DNA from: Vulcanimicrobiota bacterium | Lineage (GTDB): Bacteria; Vulcanimicrobiota; Xenobia; Xenobiales; JADMJV01 | Assembly (NCBI GenBank): GCA_019637395.1 | Contig: JAHBVR010000019.1 | Span: 1 to 64,000, forward strand | Length of the DNA: 64,000 nucleotides | Direction of reading: 5' to 3' | Part shown: positions 34,775-44,950 of the stretch, in pieces | How positions within the stretch are numbered: position 1 is the first letter of the stretch | How the letters are laid out: the number at the start of each line of letters is the position of its first letter | The notes under the pieces: model-generated | Told to the model about the DNA's origin: nothing | The model's input: only the letters and a program-made list of their open reading frames with translations | Database searches by the model: none | Translations under genes and position numbers: made by a program

Positions 34775-36837
34775 GAACCCTGCTGGCTTTGTTGCTCACC
34801 ACCGCCGCCTGGGCGCAACCGGTGGCTCTGGTCAACGCCACCGTCCATCCCGGAGGCGGACAACCTCCTGTGCAAACCAACCTGATTCTAGACAGGCAAA
34901 CCATTCAAGGACTGTCCCCAGAGATTCCAGCCGGCGCTCAGGTGGTCAACCTGACCGGCCAGCATCTCTACCCCGGCCTGGTGGAATGCGATTCCGTCTT
35001 GGGCCTGAGCGAAATCGACTCGGTGCGCGGCGGCAACGACTACCGAGAAGTGACCGACAACAACGCCGATTTGCAACCGGAGTTATCCTTTAATCCGGAT
35101 TCGGAACTGCTGCCGGTAGCTCGTTCCGGGGGCATTCTGACGGCTGCTCTGCAACCCATAGGCGGGCGCCTCGCCGGCCAGGTGGCGGTCATGAGCCTGT
35201 GGGGCTGGACGCCCGAAGACATGAAACTGGCGCCCTCTCCGGGGATTGTACTCAACTGGCCGCGCTGGGAGCGCAAAGAAGACGAGAAAGCACGCAAGGC
35301 CTGGAAGCAACGTCTGGCCGAAATCGAAGACCGCCTGGAAGAAGCGCGCGCCTACGTCCAACTGCCCGAAGCCCAACGTCCGGTGCGTCCCGACCTGGCG
35401 GCGCTGGCCAACCGGCGCCTCTTCATCCACGCCGACACACATTTTCAGATCGAGACGGCGCTGGATTTCTGCAAACGCTTGAAGGTCGACTGGGTGTTGG
35501 TGGGCGGAGCCGAAGCGGCTTCGCTGATTCCCCGGCTGGCGGCCGAGAAAGTGGACGTCATCTATACCGAGATGTATCGGCTGCCCTATCTGGATTATCA
35601 GGATGAAGATATCTACTACAAGACGCCGGCGCTGCTCAAGGCCGGCGGCCTGCGGGTGGCCCTGGCCGGCCCGGCCAGCCACGACAACGCCCGCTGGTTA
35701 CCCAATATGGCCGCGGCCGCCTGGGCCCACGGCTGGAACGAAGCCGAGGCGGTCGACTCGATCACCAGCGTGCCCTGTGAAATTCTCGGCCTCAAGAGCC
35801 AGGGACGGCTGGCAGCCGGCCAGACAGCCACGCTGATTTGCACCAACGGCCCGCTCCTGGATGGGCGCACCCGGGTGCAGCGGGCCTGGGTCAAGGGCGA
35901 GGAAATCCCCCTGGACGACCGCCAAAAACAACTGTATCGGCGGTACCGTAACAAACCTCGCTTGAATTCCACCCGTCCGGCGTCGGACAATCATTCTATG
36001 ATTCGCAGTGTCGCCACGACTCCCATGCAGAGAAAGAGACCCGAAGGCCCTCCCGCCTGGGGCTGGAGCATGACCGGCGACATCCGTTACCACGAAGTCG
36101 ACAACCGTCAGGTCTGGGTGTATTTGCCTCCCAGCTACAAAGACAACCCCGAGAAAGACTACCCGGTCCTTTACGCCATGGACGGCCAGAACGTCTTCGA
36201 AAAAGGCACCGCCTTCCAGGGTCAGGAATGGCATATGGACGAAGCCGCCCAGCGGGCCATGGCCCAGGGCAAAATGCGCGAGGCCATCATCGTGGCCGTC
36301 TCTAACGGAGGCTCCAAGCGCATCGAGGAATACTCGCCCAAAGCCGACCCCGAATATGGCGGCGGCGGCGCCGAAAAGTTCGCCCAATTTCTCACCCAGG
36401 ACCTCAAGCCCCAGATCGATGAGACTTACCGCACTCAGTCGGGCCCGGAGAACACCGGCGTGCTCGGTTCCTCGATGGGCGGATTGTTCTCCCTCTATAT
36501 GGGCCTGGCCCACTCCAACACCTTTGGCCTGGTGGGAGCCATCTCGCCCTCGCTGTGGTTCGCCGAGAAAGACATGATCGCGCAGTGGAAGGAGCATCCA
36601 CCGGCTCAGCGGCCCGAGAAAATCTGGTTGGATATGGGAGATAACGAAAGCCCGAGCGACCAGGATAAGAACGGCGTGCCCGACACCCTGGACAACACGC
36701 GGGCCCTGCGCGACGTGCTCCTCGCTCAAAATCAAAAAGGCTTGATGTATCACGAAATCGCCGGAGCCACCCACAGTGAGGGCTCCTGGTCCGAACGCAT
36801 TCAGGACGTGCTCCAGGGTCTGCTGCCGCCGGCGTGA
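34771..36837 (+). CDS. Amidohydrolase-like / esterase fusion, secreted
   Basis: The 688-residue protein starts with a signal peptide (MRTLLALLLTTAAWA). Residues to about 400 resemble a shortened amidohydrolase (YPGLVECDSVLGLSEIDSVR, AADTATLIC-type end ATLICTNGPL) in which the metal-binding HxH is not seen (V-E-C-D instead). After a linker at about 400-430, residues 430-688 are an esterase/alpha-beta hydrolase: VWVYLPPSYKDNP, LYAMDGQNVFEKG, nucleophile GSSMGGLFSLYMG, and His in GATHSEGSWSERI. In-frame ATG codons at 35998 and 36025 could give a separate esterase. Fusion of a degenerate amidohydrolase with an active-looking esterase is unusual. The GTG of the next gene overlaps the stop. Confidence 0.75.
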   Translation: MRTLLALLLTTAAWAQPVALVNATVHPGGGQPPVQTNLILDRQTIQGLSPEIPAGAQVVNLTGQHLYPGLVECDSVLGLSEIDSVRGGNDYREVTDNNADLQPELSFNPDSELLPVARSGGILTAALQPIGGRLAGQVAVMSLWGWTPEDMKLAPSPGIVLNWPRWERKEDEKARKAWKQRLAEIEDRLEEARAYVQLPEAQRPVRPDLAALANRRLFIHADTHFQIETALDFCKRLKVDWVLVGGAEAASLIPRLAAEKVDVIYTEMYRLPYLDYQDEDIYYKTPALLKAGGLRVALAGPASHDNARWLPNMAAAAWAHGWNEAEAVDSITSVPCEILGLKSQGRLAAGQTATLICTNGPLLDGRTRVQRAWVKGEEIPLDDRQKQLYRRYRNKPRLNSTRPASDNHSMIRSVATTPMQRKRPEGPPAWGWSMTGDIRYHEVDNRQVWVYLPPSYKDNPEKDYPVLYAMDGQNVFEKGTAFQGQEWHMDEAAQRAMAQGKMREAIIVAVSNGGSKRIEEYSPKADPEYGGGGAEKFAQFLTQDLKPQIDETYRTQSGPENTGVLGSSMGGLFSLYMGLAHSNTFGLVGAISPSLWFAEKDMIAQWKEHPPAQRPEKIWLDMGDNESPSDQDKNGVPDTLDNTRALRDVLLAQNQKGLMYHEIAGATHSEGSWSERIQDVLQGLLPPA

Positions 36838-37601
36838 GCCGTCTGGTCGAATCCACGCTCGGTCCTCAGTGGATCCGCGTGCGTCTGCAAAACCCCCCAC
36901 ACAACGGTCTGACCCCGGATTTGTGCCAACAACTGGCCCAGGTGCTCCAGGCGGCCTCGGCCAATCCCGAAATCAGGGCTATTCTGCTCGATGCCTCAGG
37001 CAAGAGTTTCTGCGTGGGCGCTGATCTGCGCTGGGCCGCTCAGCAAGGCCCCAGCGCCTTCTCCACGCTGGTGCGGGCCATGCACCAGGTCTGCGAAATC
37101 ATGCTGACCGCTCCCAAACCGGTGCTCTGCTCGGTGGCCGGAGCCGCCGCCGGCGGGGGCATGTCGATCGCCCTGTGCGCTGACGTGCGTCTGGCCAGTC
37201 AGCGCGCCTCCTTCCGGCTGGCCTATCCGCAGGTGGCCGTATCCATGGACGGTGGCTCCAGCTTCCGTTTGCCACAACTGATCGGTATGGGACGCACGCA
37301 GGGTCTGCTTTACGACGACCGCACCCTGAGCGCGGCCGAGGCCCGAGAGCTGGGACTGGTCCACGAAGTGCTCCATCCCGAGCGTCTGGAAGAACGGGCC
37401 TGGCAGCGCTTGGAGATGCTGGCCAAAGGCCCCACGCTGGCTTTCGGCGAGAGCAAACGCCTGCTCAACCCTCCCGAATGGGTGCGCGAACGCCTGGACA
37501 AAGAAGCCGAAGCCATCGACCGCATGGCCCGGACCCAGGATGCCGCCCGGGCCATGCAATCCTTCCTGGCCAAGCGCCCTTTGCACTACGAGGGAAAGTG
37601 A
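36834..37601 (+). CDS. Enoyl-CoA hydratase/isomerase family protein
   Basis: GTG 36834 overlaps the previous stop. The 255-residue crotonase-fold protein shows ILLDASGKSFCVGADLRW and LCSVAGAAAGGGMSIALCAD, the two oxyanion-hole segments. The second catalytic position is SMDGGSSFRLPQLIG, with Asp-Gly-Gly, typical of PaaG-like isomerases rather than the Glu pair of classical hydratases. It could isomerise or hydrate an enoyl-CoA. It is coupled to the esterase fusion, but a common pathway is not evident. Confidence 0.85.
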   Translation: MSRLVESTLGPQWIRVRLQNPPHNGLTPDLCQQLAQVLQAASANPEIRAILLDASGKSFCVGADLRWAAQQGPSAFSTLVRAMHQVCEIMLTAPKPVLCSVAGAAAGGGMSIALCADVRLASQRASFRLAYPQVAVSMDGGSSFRLPQLIGMGRTQGLLYDDRTLSAAEARELGLVHEVLHPERLEERAWQRLEMLAKGPTLAFGESKRLLNPPEWVRERLDKEAEAIDRMARTQDAARAMQSFLAKRPLHYEGK

Positions 37602-37605
37602 CCGG

Positions 37606-38163
37606 CTAGAGGTCCACGACCTGAAAGCTGTTCAGATACTTCTGCACGGGCGGCTCGGGCCCGGCCTTGGGATAGCTGATCATAATTTGCCAGACGCGGG
37701 CGGGTGAGCCTTCGGAAAGGAACAGGTAGCCCTCGGCCCAGCCCTGGCCTGCATCGATCTTCAGGTAGCGGCCTTCCAGCATGCCGCTGCGCAGCGGGCG
37801 GTGCAGGGCGCGTTCCTCAGCCACCGTGCCGCCGCACTCCTGAGCCACGGCCGCCTCCATATTCTGAAAGACCTGGGGACTGGCCACCAGCTTCCTATCG
37901 GCCGGGTAAGTCCCCCAGCCGATTCCGTACTCCACAGCCGCCTCTTTGGCCTTCAGGGAATTCCAGGTCGTGCTGCGCTGCCGGCCGGCCTCGACCGTCT
38001 TGGTGGATGCTTCCGGTTGAACGGGAAAGCGGGCCGTGAAGTGGGCGTCAGCCGGGCGCACCTCGATCCAGCCTTGAAAAAACCCGCCCCGGTGTAATAG
38101 GAACAACATCAACCCCAGCGGCACGACCACCAGCAAAAAGAGCATGCGAGCCACTTTAGCCAT
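37606..38163 (-). CDS. Membrane-anchored protein with PsbP-like FP-x-x-P start (unrecognised)
   Basis: The 185-residue protein has one N-terminal membrane helix (MLFLLVVVPLGLMLFLL), then an extracytoplasmic domain beginning ADAHFTARFPVQPEAST, a pattern seen in many small secreted lipoprotein-like domains with a beta-sheet core. YLKIDAGQGWAEGYLFLSEG and VWQIMISYPKAG are the later strands. Function unknown. It ends 4 bases from the hydratase gene on the opposite strand. Confidence 0.65.
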   Translation of the reverse strand: MAKVARMLFLLVVVPLGLMLFLLHRGGFFQGWIEVRPADAHFTARFPVQPEASTKTVEAGRQRSTTWNSLKAKEAAVEYGIGWGTYPADRKLVASPQVFQNMEAAVAQECGGTVAEERALHRPLRSGMLEGRYLKIDAGQGWAEGYLFLSEGSPARVWQIMISYPKAGPEPPVQKYLNSFQVVDL

Positions 38164-38252
38164 TAAGCCGCCGGCGTTGCATGGGGATGCACTTCAGTCT
38201 CCCTTCAAGGTCCTCCTGTAGGTTGTAGGGGAAGGTTAACGAACTTCACATT

Positions 38253-38288
38253 GTCCCGCGGTTAACATAATGATAACATCCGCGGGAC
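38253..38288. promoter_or_regulatory. Nested palindrome upstream of the 624-residue protein
   Basis: GTCCCGCGG (38253-38261) and CCGCGGGAC (38280-38288) form a perfect 9-base inverted repeat. Inside it, 38261-38277 (GTTAACATAATGATAAC) is a second near-palindrome with two mismatches. The inner AT-rich part contains CATAAT, a possible -10 box, with TTCACA at 38244-38249 as a weak -35. The arrangement could be an operator over a promoter or a 5' leader hairpin. The ATG at 38313 has AGGAGC just upstream. Confidence 0.45.
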
Positions 38289-38312
38289 GCAACAGAGTAG
38301 GAGCAGCAAAAC

Positions 38313-40187
38313 ATGGCGATCAATTTCAATCCTTCTGTATCCGGGGTCAGTGCGGGAGGGCCGGTCCATACGAGTCGCCCTGCGGTTACCCAAGCGGAAG
38401 TCCAGCCCGAAACGACGGTTCCCGGCGAACAGGTCACTCTCTCGGGCCACCCCGCTCCTGCCGAAACTCCAGCCCCGGGCCCGGCTCCGGACACCACTCC
38501 CAGCGAAACCCCACGCGAGGCGCCCAGGCAGGCTCCGGCCGAGCAACCCGCTCCCGGCCCCGGCATCTCCAACGGTCAGGGCGGGACGCTGCTGATGACC
38601 GAAACCCCGGTTGCCGAGCACAGCGCCTCTATCGATGGTTTTCTCTCCAAGTTCGTGCCCGTCGGCGGCCCCCAGTCGACCCGCACTCCCGACTTGGAAG
38701 CCCTGAAACTCTCGCCCGAGACTGTTTCGGCCCAGAACATGAAGTTCTTGAACAACCCGGCCGAGGCCAAGGAACACTTCAACAAGCTGATGGGTGACAA
38801 ACCGGTGCAGTTGGCCACGGCCGGCTACTCGGCTCCGCCCGAGGGCTACGAAGCCCCCACCACCAAGTTCCTCGGCGGCCTGGCCGCCGAACTCGACGGA
38901 AAAATCGGCCTGGTTACCAGCCCCACCGCCGACAAGGGTAGCATCGATGCCATCACCAGCACCGTCGGTCAGCGCGCCGGCGCTCCGCTCGGCTACATCA
39001 CAGCCGACTCCTACCTGGGCTACGTCAACCCCGACAACTTCCCGACCGACATCGACAAGAACCAGTTTAGCAGCCAGCCCAAGCTGGCCTTCCCGGACGC
39101 CGATATCTACTCCAAGGCCACCGCCGAGCTCTCCAACAGCTTCCTGGTCACGGGCGGCCGCAACGCCTCCATCAACGACTTCAAGAACGCCGTGCTCAAC
39201 GGCAACCAGGTGGTGGTGCTGACCAACGACGACGTCAAGGCCCCTGCTTGGGACCCCAAGAAAAACCGCGTCGACAACGCCTCGTCCTACCTGAGCCAGA
39301 TGATGGCAGGCAACACCGACGGCATTCCCATGGACAACCCGTTCAACCAGGAAACGGCCAGGTTCCTGGCCGACAATAAGGAAGCCATCTCCAAGCAGGT
39401 CATCAGCGTAGATGCCAACGATACGGGCGCCATCAAAGAAGCGGCTGCCCATCTGCAGGGCCTGGGCGGCGTGAGCGCCGTGGTCACCCCCGACCAGATC
39501 AACTTCGACAGCGGCTCCCCGGTAGTGTCCTCGGCTCAGAAGTTCGTCATCCCGGTGCCCAACTTCGCGGACGGCGGCGAGCCGCTGGTCTACCCGCAGG
39601 GCGCCACCAACAAGAAGGGCGAGGACCTGAGCGGTAAGCCCATCGCCGACTGGCAGGGCAACCCCATCGGCGACCGCGGCGTCGTGTTTTACAATGAAAA
39701 AGACAAGGCCTGGCAGGGTGTCCCGGGTGACGGCAGCGGCGTGGTCATCATGAACCAGGTCACCGAAGAACAGTCCAAGCAGTTGCTCGAAAAGGTCGGC
39801 GGCGATCCGGGCAAACTCAGCCTGGAACAGTTCAAGGAAGTGCTCACCTTCGCCAACAAAGAAGTCGGCCTGGGCGACATGTACAACTCAGACCGCGGCT
39901 TTATCTCCAGCAAAATGAATGCGCTGGAAACCCTGGACACGGGCGTTCCCCAGTATGGAATGTTCCGCCGCGATGATCGCGACATCTGCCAGGCGCTGTT
40001 CCTGGAGGGCAGTGGAGAGTTCAAGGGAACCTCCACCACCCACCAGTATGAAGATGGCGCCGTCGTTCTGCGCCAGAAGGTGGGCAACGAATTCAACTAC
40101 CGCCTGATCCAGTCCGAAGAGTTCCAACAGACCTACAATAATAAAGACGGCAGCCGCATCGACCTCGATTCGCTCCCCCGAGCCTAG
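38313..40187 (+). CDS. Large protein of unknown function with Pro-rich N-terminus
   Basis: The 624-residue protein begins MAINFNPSVSGVSAGG without a signal peptide. Residues 20-95 are rich in Pro, Ala, Thr and Glu (linker-like). The remainder is an alternating alpha/beta sequence with strands such as DGKIGLVTSPTADKGSIDAI, GNQVVVLTNDD, VISVDANDTGAIKEAAAHL and GDRGVVFYNEKDKAWQGVPG. This suggests a folded globular domain that I do not recognise. It is monocistronic: a nested palindrome upstream and a strong terminator downstream. The composition is that of a well-translated, hydrophilic protein. Confidence 0.75.
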   Translation: MAINFNPSVSGVSAGGPVHTSRPAVTQAEVQPETTVPGEQVTLSGHPAPAETPAPGPAPDTTPSETPREAPRQAPAEQPAPGPGISNGQGGTLLMTETPVAEHSASIDGFLSKFVPVGGPQSTRTPDLEALKLSPETVSAQNMKFLNNPAEAKEHFNKLMGDKPVQLATAGYSAPPEGYEAPTTKFLGGLAAELDGKIGLVTSPTADKGSIDAITSTVGQRAGAPLGYITADSYLGYVNPDNFPTDIDKNQFSSQPKLAFPDADIYSKATAELSNSFLVTGGRNASINDFKNAVLNGNQVVVLTNDDVKAPAWDPKKNRVDNASSYLSQMMAGNTDGIPMDNPFNQETARFLADNKEAISKQVISVDANDTGAIKEAAAHLQGLGGVSAVVTPDQINFDSGSPVVSSAQKFVIPVPNFADGGEPLVYPQGATNKKGEDLSGKPIADWQGNPIGDRGVVFYNEKDKAWQGVPGDGSGVVIMNQVTEEQSKQLLEKVGGDPGKLSLEQFKEVLTFANKEVGLGDMYNSDRGFISSKMNALETLDTGVPQYGMFRRDDRDICQALFLEGSGEFKGTSTTHQYEDGAVVLRQKVGNEFNYRLIQSEEFQQTYNNKDGSRIDLDSLPRA

Positions 40188-40204
40188 GCCTAGATTCGCC
40201 AAGG

Positions 40205-40233
40205 AAGCGCTTCAGAAATGGGGCGCTTTTTTT
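40205..40233 (+). terminator. Rho-independent terminator
   Basis: AAGCGC (40205-40210) pairs with GCGCTT (40223-40228) around a 12-base loop and runs straight into a run of T (40227-40233). It lies 18 bases after the stop at 40187 and 41 bases before the caspase gene. This is the clearest terminator in the window. Confidence 0.8.
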
Positions 40234-40273
40234 ATTTAGCAGGGGCGCTCCGGCCGCGCCAGAATCTTGAAAG

Positions 40274-42070
40274 ATGCGAAAAGGATTGCTCGTTTTTAGC
40301 TGCCTGGCCGGCGTGGCCTGGGGTGAAGGAAAGACTTACGCGGTGGTGGTGGGGATTGACAATTACCTCAATCCGAATGTGCCGAAATTGCGCTACGCCG
40401 TCTCGGACGCCAACATTTTCGCCCAGGCGCTCAAGCAAACCCTGAAAGTTCCGGAATCGCAGCTCTTCCTGCTCACTTCCGACAGCCCCGACGACGCCAG
40501 CCACCCCCGTGCCGTCAATATCGCCAATCGATTGGCCTGGCTCAATTCCCATGTCAAGCGCGAAGACACCATCATCTTCTATTTTGCCGGGCACGGCATC
40601 ACCATGGACAAGCAGCCCTACCTGCTCACCGAAGAATCGGACAACAGCAACACCCTGACCCTGGGCGTCAGCTCGCTGCCCGGCGCGGCCCTCATGGACT
40701 ATCTTTCCAAGGTGAAAGCGGCCAATGTCTGGCTGGTGCTGGACGCCTGCCGCAACAGCGCCAGCCGCGAACCCAACAGCCTGGGCGATGTCAGCTTCAC
40801 CCGCACCGACGTGGGCCAGGACCGTAGCGCCACCATGTTCTCCTGCAAAATCGGCGAACGTTCCTGGGAATCCGAGGAATTCGAGCACGGCTTCTACACC
40901 TATTACCTGGTGGCCGGGCTGCGCGAAAAAGCCGTCGACGACAAAGGAGAAATCAACTTGCAGGGACTCTCGGACTTTGTCGGCAGTCAGGTTCCCGTGG
41001 CCGTCGCCAAAATGGGCCAGAAACAAACCCCCTGGCTATCTTATGGTGGCGGTGACCGCTGGGTGCTGGCTCGTGGTCTCAAACCCGCCTCTGGTAAGGC
41101 GGCCGTGAAAGCCGACGCCGAGCTGGCCCAGTACGTGGCCAAACTGGAAATGACCCAGGCCGAACTGGATCGCGAAACGGCCCGCCGCGTGGCTGCTGAA
41201 GCGCGCGCCCAGATGCTCGAAGGCAAGCGCATCGAACTTGAACAGCGGCTGGCCATCCTGGAGAAGAAGCTGGGACTGAAGAGCGGCCCCACCGCCGCCG
41301 CGCCCACCGCTCCAAACACCCTGGCCTATGGAGACCGAGGCCTGGGCAATGCGGACCAGAGGGAGGCACTCAAAGCCGAGGTCACCCGGCTCAAAGCGGA
41401 AAACACCAGTCTCAACCAGCGACTGGCCAAGCTGGAAGAGAACATGAAGCAAATTGGCATGGTCTCACGCGAAGCTTTCGTGCTGCAGGACGATATGGTC
41501 CAGGCCACCGACCAGTTTGACGCCAAGCAGGATGTGACCAGCCAGTTCGAGCGTTATCTCGAGCTGGGCGAGAACGCCATGACCCAATTCGAACGTGCCG
41601 CTAAACCGGCCGTCACCACGCGCACCCCCAGCCAACAGGAGGCCCGCGAACTGGAAATCTTGGAAAAACGCCAGATCGTGACCATGGAGACCAACAAAGT
41701 GCTGCGCGCCCGCCGCGAAACAGCGGAAGCTCGCATCAAATCCTTGGAATCCCAGCTCGCCTATTTCAAAACCCGGGCGGACTACTACGCCGCCCAACTG
41801 GCAGCCATGGAAAAAAAGTATGAAGACAAGAAACTTGAGCTGAACCAGGCCAACCAAACCTACCTGCGCGAGAAGATGCTGCTCGAGCAAAAAGCCGTGG
41901 CCAGCAGCAAACGTCAGGACGAATATGATGCCTGGGAGCGTAATCATCCGGAGTATGAGCCGATCCGCTCCGGCAAAAACCCCTGGCAATATCAAGCGGT
42001 GCAGCGCATGCCCTACCTTTTGGAACTCAACGTGCCGGAAGCTCAGTATTTCCCAGCCAAAGACAAGTAG
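40274..42070 (+). CDS. Secreted caspase-like (peptidase C14) protein with coiled coil
   Basis: A signal peptide (MRKGLLVFSCLAGVAWG) precedes the caspase fold: TYAVVVGIDNYLNPNVPKLR, the catalytic H107 in FYFAGHGI and C159 in LVLDACRNS. These are the His-Cys dyad of metacaspase/orthocaspase-type peptidases. Residues from about 275 to the end are long charged coiled coil (ELAQYVAKLEMTQAELDRET and more), likely for multimerisation. The protein is presumably exported, which is unusual for regulated cell-death caspases but common in this family. Substrate unknown. It converges with the adenylate cyclase gene; their stops are adjacent. Confidence 0.88.
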   Translation: MRKGLLVFSCLAGVAWGEGKTYAVVVGIDNYLNPNVPKLRYAVSDANIFAQALKQTLKVPESQLFLLTSDSPDDASHPRAVNIANRLAWLNSHVKREDTIIFYFAGHGITMDKQPYLLTEESDNSNTLTLGVSSLPGAALMDYLSKVKAANVWLVLDACRNSASREPNSLGDVSFTRTDVGQDRSATMFSCKIGERSWESEEFEHGFYTYYLVAGLREKAVDDKGEINLQGLSDFVGSQVPVAVAKMGQKQTPWLSYGGGDRWVLARGLKPASGKAAVKADAELAQYVAKLEMTQAELDRETARRVAAEARAQMLEGKRIELEQRLAILEKKLGLKSGPTAAAPTAPNTLAYGDRGLGNADQREALKAEVTRLKAENTSLNQRLAKLEENMKQIGMVSREAFVLQDDMVQATDQFDAKQDVTSQFERYLELGENAMTQFERAAKPAVTTRTPSQQEARELEILEKRQIVTMETNKVLRARRETAEARIKSLESQLAYFKTRADYYAAQLAAMEKKYEDKKLELNQANQTYLREKMLLEQKAVASSKRQDEYDAWERNHPEYEPIRSGKNPWQYQAVQRMPYLLELNVPEAQYFPAKDK

Positions 42071-43999
42071 TTATTCGGGCACGACCTGATAAATCTCGAC
42101 CGGTTCCACCCGGCCTTTGACCGGGTGGGCGCCTTTCGGCACAAAACTCATGCCCGGCAGATGCTTCACTTTCTGATAAACCTCCTGGCTGATGAGGATG
42201 TCGCCGCCCAGGTTCCTGGTCATGTTCATGATGCGCGAGCCCAGGTTGACGTCGTCCCCCACCGCCGCATATTCGGTGCGCTCGAGCGAGCCCACGTTGC
42301 CCAAAATCACATCGCCACTATGAATGCCCACCTTGATGTGGTAAAAACCGTGATCCTCCTGAGGATCGGCCGCGCGGAGCGAAGTCAAATGGCGCATCAT
42401 TTCGACCGCGGCCAGCACGGCCGCTTCTTCGGCCTGGGGATGCTCCAGTGGAGCCCCGAACATGGCCATGATCTCGTCGCCCACAAACTGCTTGATGGTG
42501 CCGCCATGCCGGAAAAGAATACGGTTCATGTGCTCGAAATATTGGTTGAGCATGCCCATGATTTGTTCGGGCGTCTTCTTTTCGCAGTGTCCCGAAAATC
42601 CGTTGATGTCGGAAAAGAGCACCGTGATGCGGCGCCTGCTGACCGCTCCCAGAGCGGTCTGACCGGGGTCGCGCAGCAGGACCTGCATCACCGCCGGCGA
42701 CACGTAGCGCCCGAACAACTGGCGCACATAGTTCTCGCGATGAGTCTGGCGACGCGCGCGCAGAGCCGCCGCCAGCGCCCAGGCCACCGCCAGCCCGACC
42801 AGCAAAGGCAGCACCGGCAAAAGCACATGGCGAGCCTGAAAAAGGCCGCGGCAACCGGCGTAGACACATCCCTCGATCAGCAAAAGAACAGGCAGGCTGA
42901 AGGCGGTCGAGAGCCACAGCCCCAGCCCACCGCCCACACCTACCGCCAACAACAGCAATGTCCAATCCCAGGCGGGAGGCAGCTTCTTCACCCAGGCGCC
43001 GGTCAGCAGTGCGTTCAAGGTAGCGGCGTGAGCTTCCACTCCATAAATCTCCCCTACCGGAGTGGAAACCAGATCCTGGAAAAGCTTGGTGCCCGGCCCG
43101 ATAAGCACGATTTTGCCTTCGAACTCTCGACGCAGCCGCGCTTTATCCCGACGCCAGGCCAAGATCTGACTCAGACTGAAATGGGGAACTCGACCGGGAG
43201 CAGGGTAAAGCACGCGAATGCGGCCGTGGCGGTCGAGCGGCAGGGGGCGAAGGTTAAAGACCGGATCGGGATGGGAGGGGTCGATGTCCTGCCCAAGCGC
43301 CACCTCCGCCAGACGGGCCGCGAAGGGAGCAAAGGCCGAAGCTCCCCAGAGCGGCTCCTGCAATTTCACCGGCACCACCGTCTGCGAACGCAAAATACCA
43401 TCCGCATCTCGACTCAAATTGAGAAAGGCCAGTTGCCGGGTGCCCACAATCGAGAGCACCTCCTGAGTAGGACCATTTTGCGCCTGGGAGGCCGGTGGAG
43501 CGGAGAGATGGCTCTGCAGGTTGGTGGGATAGATCCCTTGCACCAAAAAAGAACCCTGGCGCTCCTGGCTGGCCAGCAATAACGGCACCCAAGGATTCTC
43601 TCCAACCGTTCCCAGCTCGTGAAAGTGCTCGCGCAACGAATCGAAAACCGACTGATCCATCTCGTAGGGAATCCAGTCCAGCCCGACCGCGGCGGCCCTG
43701 GCCTGAAGCAAGGCGGCGCAGGTGTTGGCAAAGTGAGGGGCCCAGAAACTGACGGGCGCTTTCAAATCACTCAGACTCCGGTCATCCACTTCCACCAGGC
43801 GGATGCGCTCGTCAATTTCAAGATGCTGGCCGACTTCCACAAACCACCCGTCAGTCAGGCGCGCGTCCCAGGGAGCCAGCCACAGTTGCCCGGCCAGAAG
43901 AAGCAATCCCACGGGCACAAAAACCGCCAGCCAATCGCGCATTCCGGACCCGTTCGCGCCCAACCGCAACCAGCCTACCAGGAAAGTGAAAGGACTCAC
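42071..43999 (-). CDS. CHASE2-domain class III adenylate/guanylate cyclase
   Basis: The 642-residue protein has an N-terminal membrane helix (WLAVFVPVGLLLLAGQLWL) and a CHASE2 extracytoplasmic sensor (IRLVEVDDRSLSDL to IVLIGPGTKLFQDLVSTPVG with YGVEAHAATLNALLTG). Three membrane helices follow, then the cyclase domain. ITVLFSDINGFS carries a metal-binding Asp, VGDEIMAMFGAP the second metal site, and the conserved VGIHSGDVILGNVGS and YAAVGDDVNLGSRI. It makes a cyclic nucleotide in response to an external signal. GTG 43999 is 17 bases from the divergent prs start. ATG 43942 (MRDWLAVFVPVG) is an alternative that would leave more room for promoters. Confidence 0.9.
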   Translation of the reverse strand: MSPFTFLVGWLRLGANGSGMRDWLAVFVPVGLLLLAGQLWLAPWDARLTDGWFVEVGQHLEIDERIRLVEVDDRSLSDLKAPVSFWAPHFANTCAALLQARAAAVGLDWIPYEMDQSVFDSLREHFHELGTVGENPWVPLLLASQERQGSFLVQGIYPTNLQSHLSAPPASQAQNGPTQEVLSIVGTRQLAFLNLSRDADGILRSQTVVPVKLQEPLWGASAFAPFAARLAEVALGQDIDPSHPDPVFNLRPLPLDRHGRIRVLYPAPGRVPHFSLSQILAWRRDKARLRREFEGKIVLIGPGTKLFQDLVSTPVGEIYGVEAHAATLNALLTGAWVKKLPPAWDWTLLLLAVGVGGGLGLWLSTAFSLPVLLLIEGCVYAGCRGLFQARHVLLPVLPLLVGLAVAWALAAALRARRQTHRENYVRQLFGRYVSPAVMQVLLRDPGQTALGAVSRRRITVLFSDINGFSGHCEKKTPEQIMGMLNQYFEHMNRILFRHGGTIKQFVGDEIMAMFGAPLEHPQAEEAAVLAAVEMMRHLTSLRAADPQEDHGFYHIKVGIHSGDVILGNVGSLERTEYAAVGDDVNLGSRIMNMTRNLGGDILISQEVYQKVKHLPGMSFVPKGAHPVKGRVEPVEIYQVVPE

Positions 44000-44016
44000 T
44001 GCGAAGTCTCCAGCCC

Positions 44017-44937
<921 letters not shown>

Positions 44938-44950
44938 ATAGGAGGAGCCC

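Noticed and set aside
42125-43582. Plus-strand open frame of 485 codons over the cyclase gene
   Set aside because: Antisense to a clear CHASE2 cyclase; no protein-like motifs.
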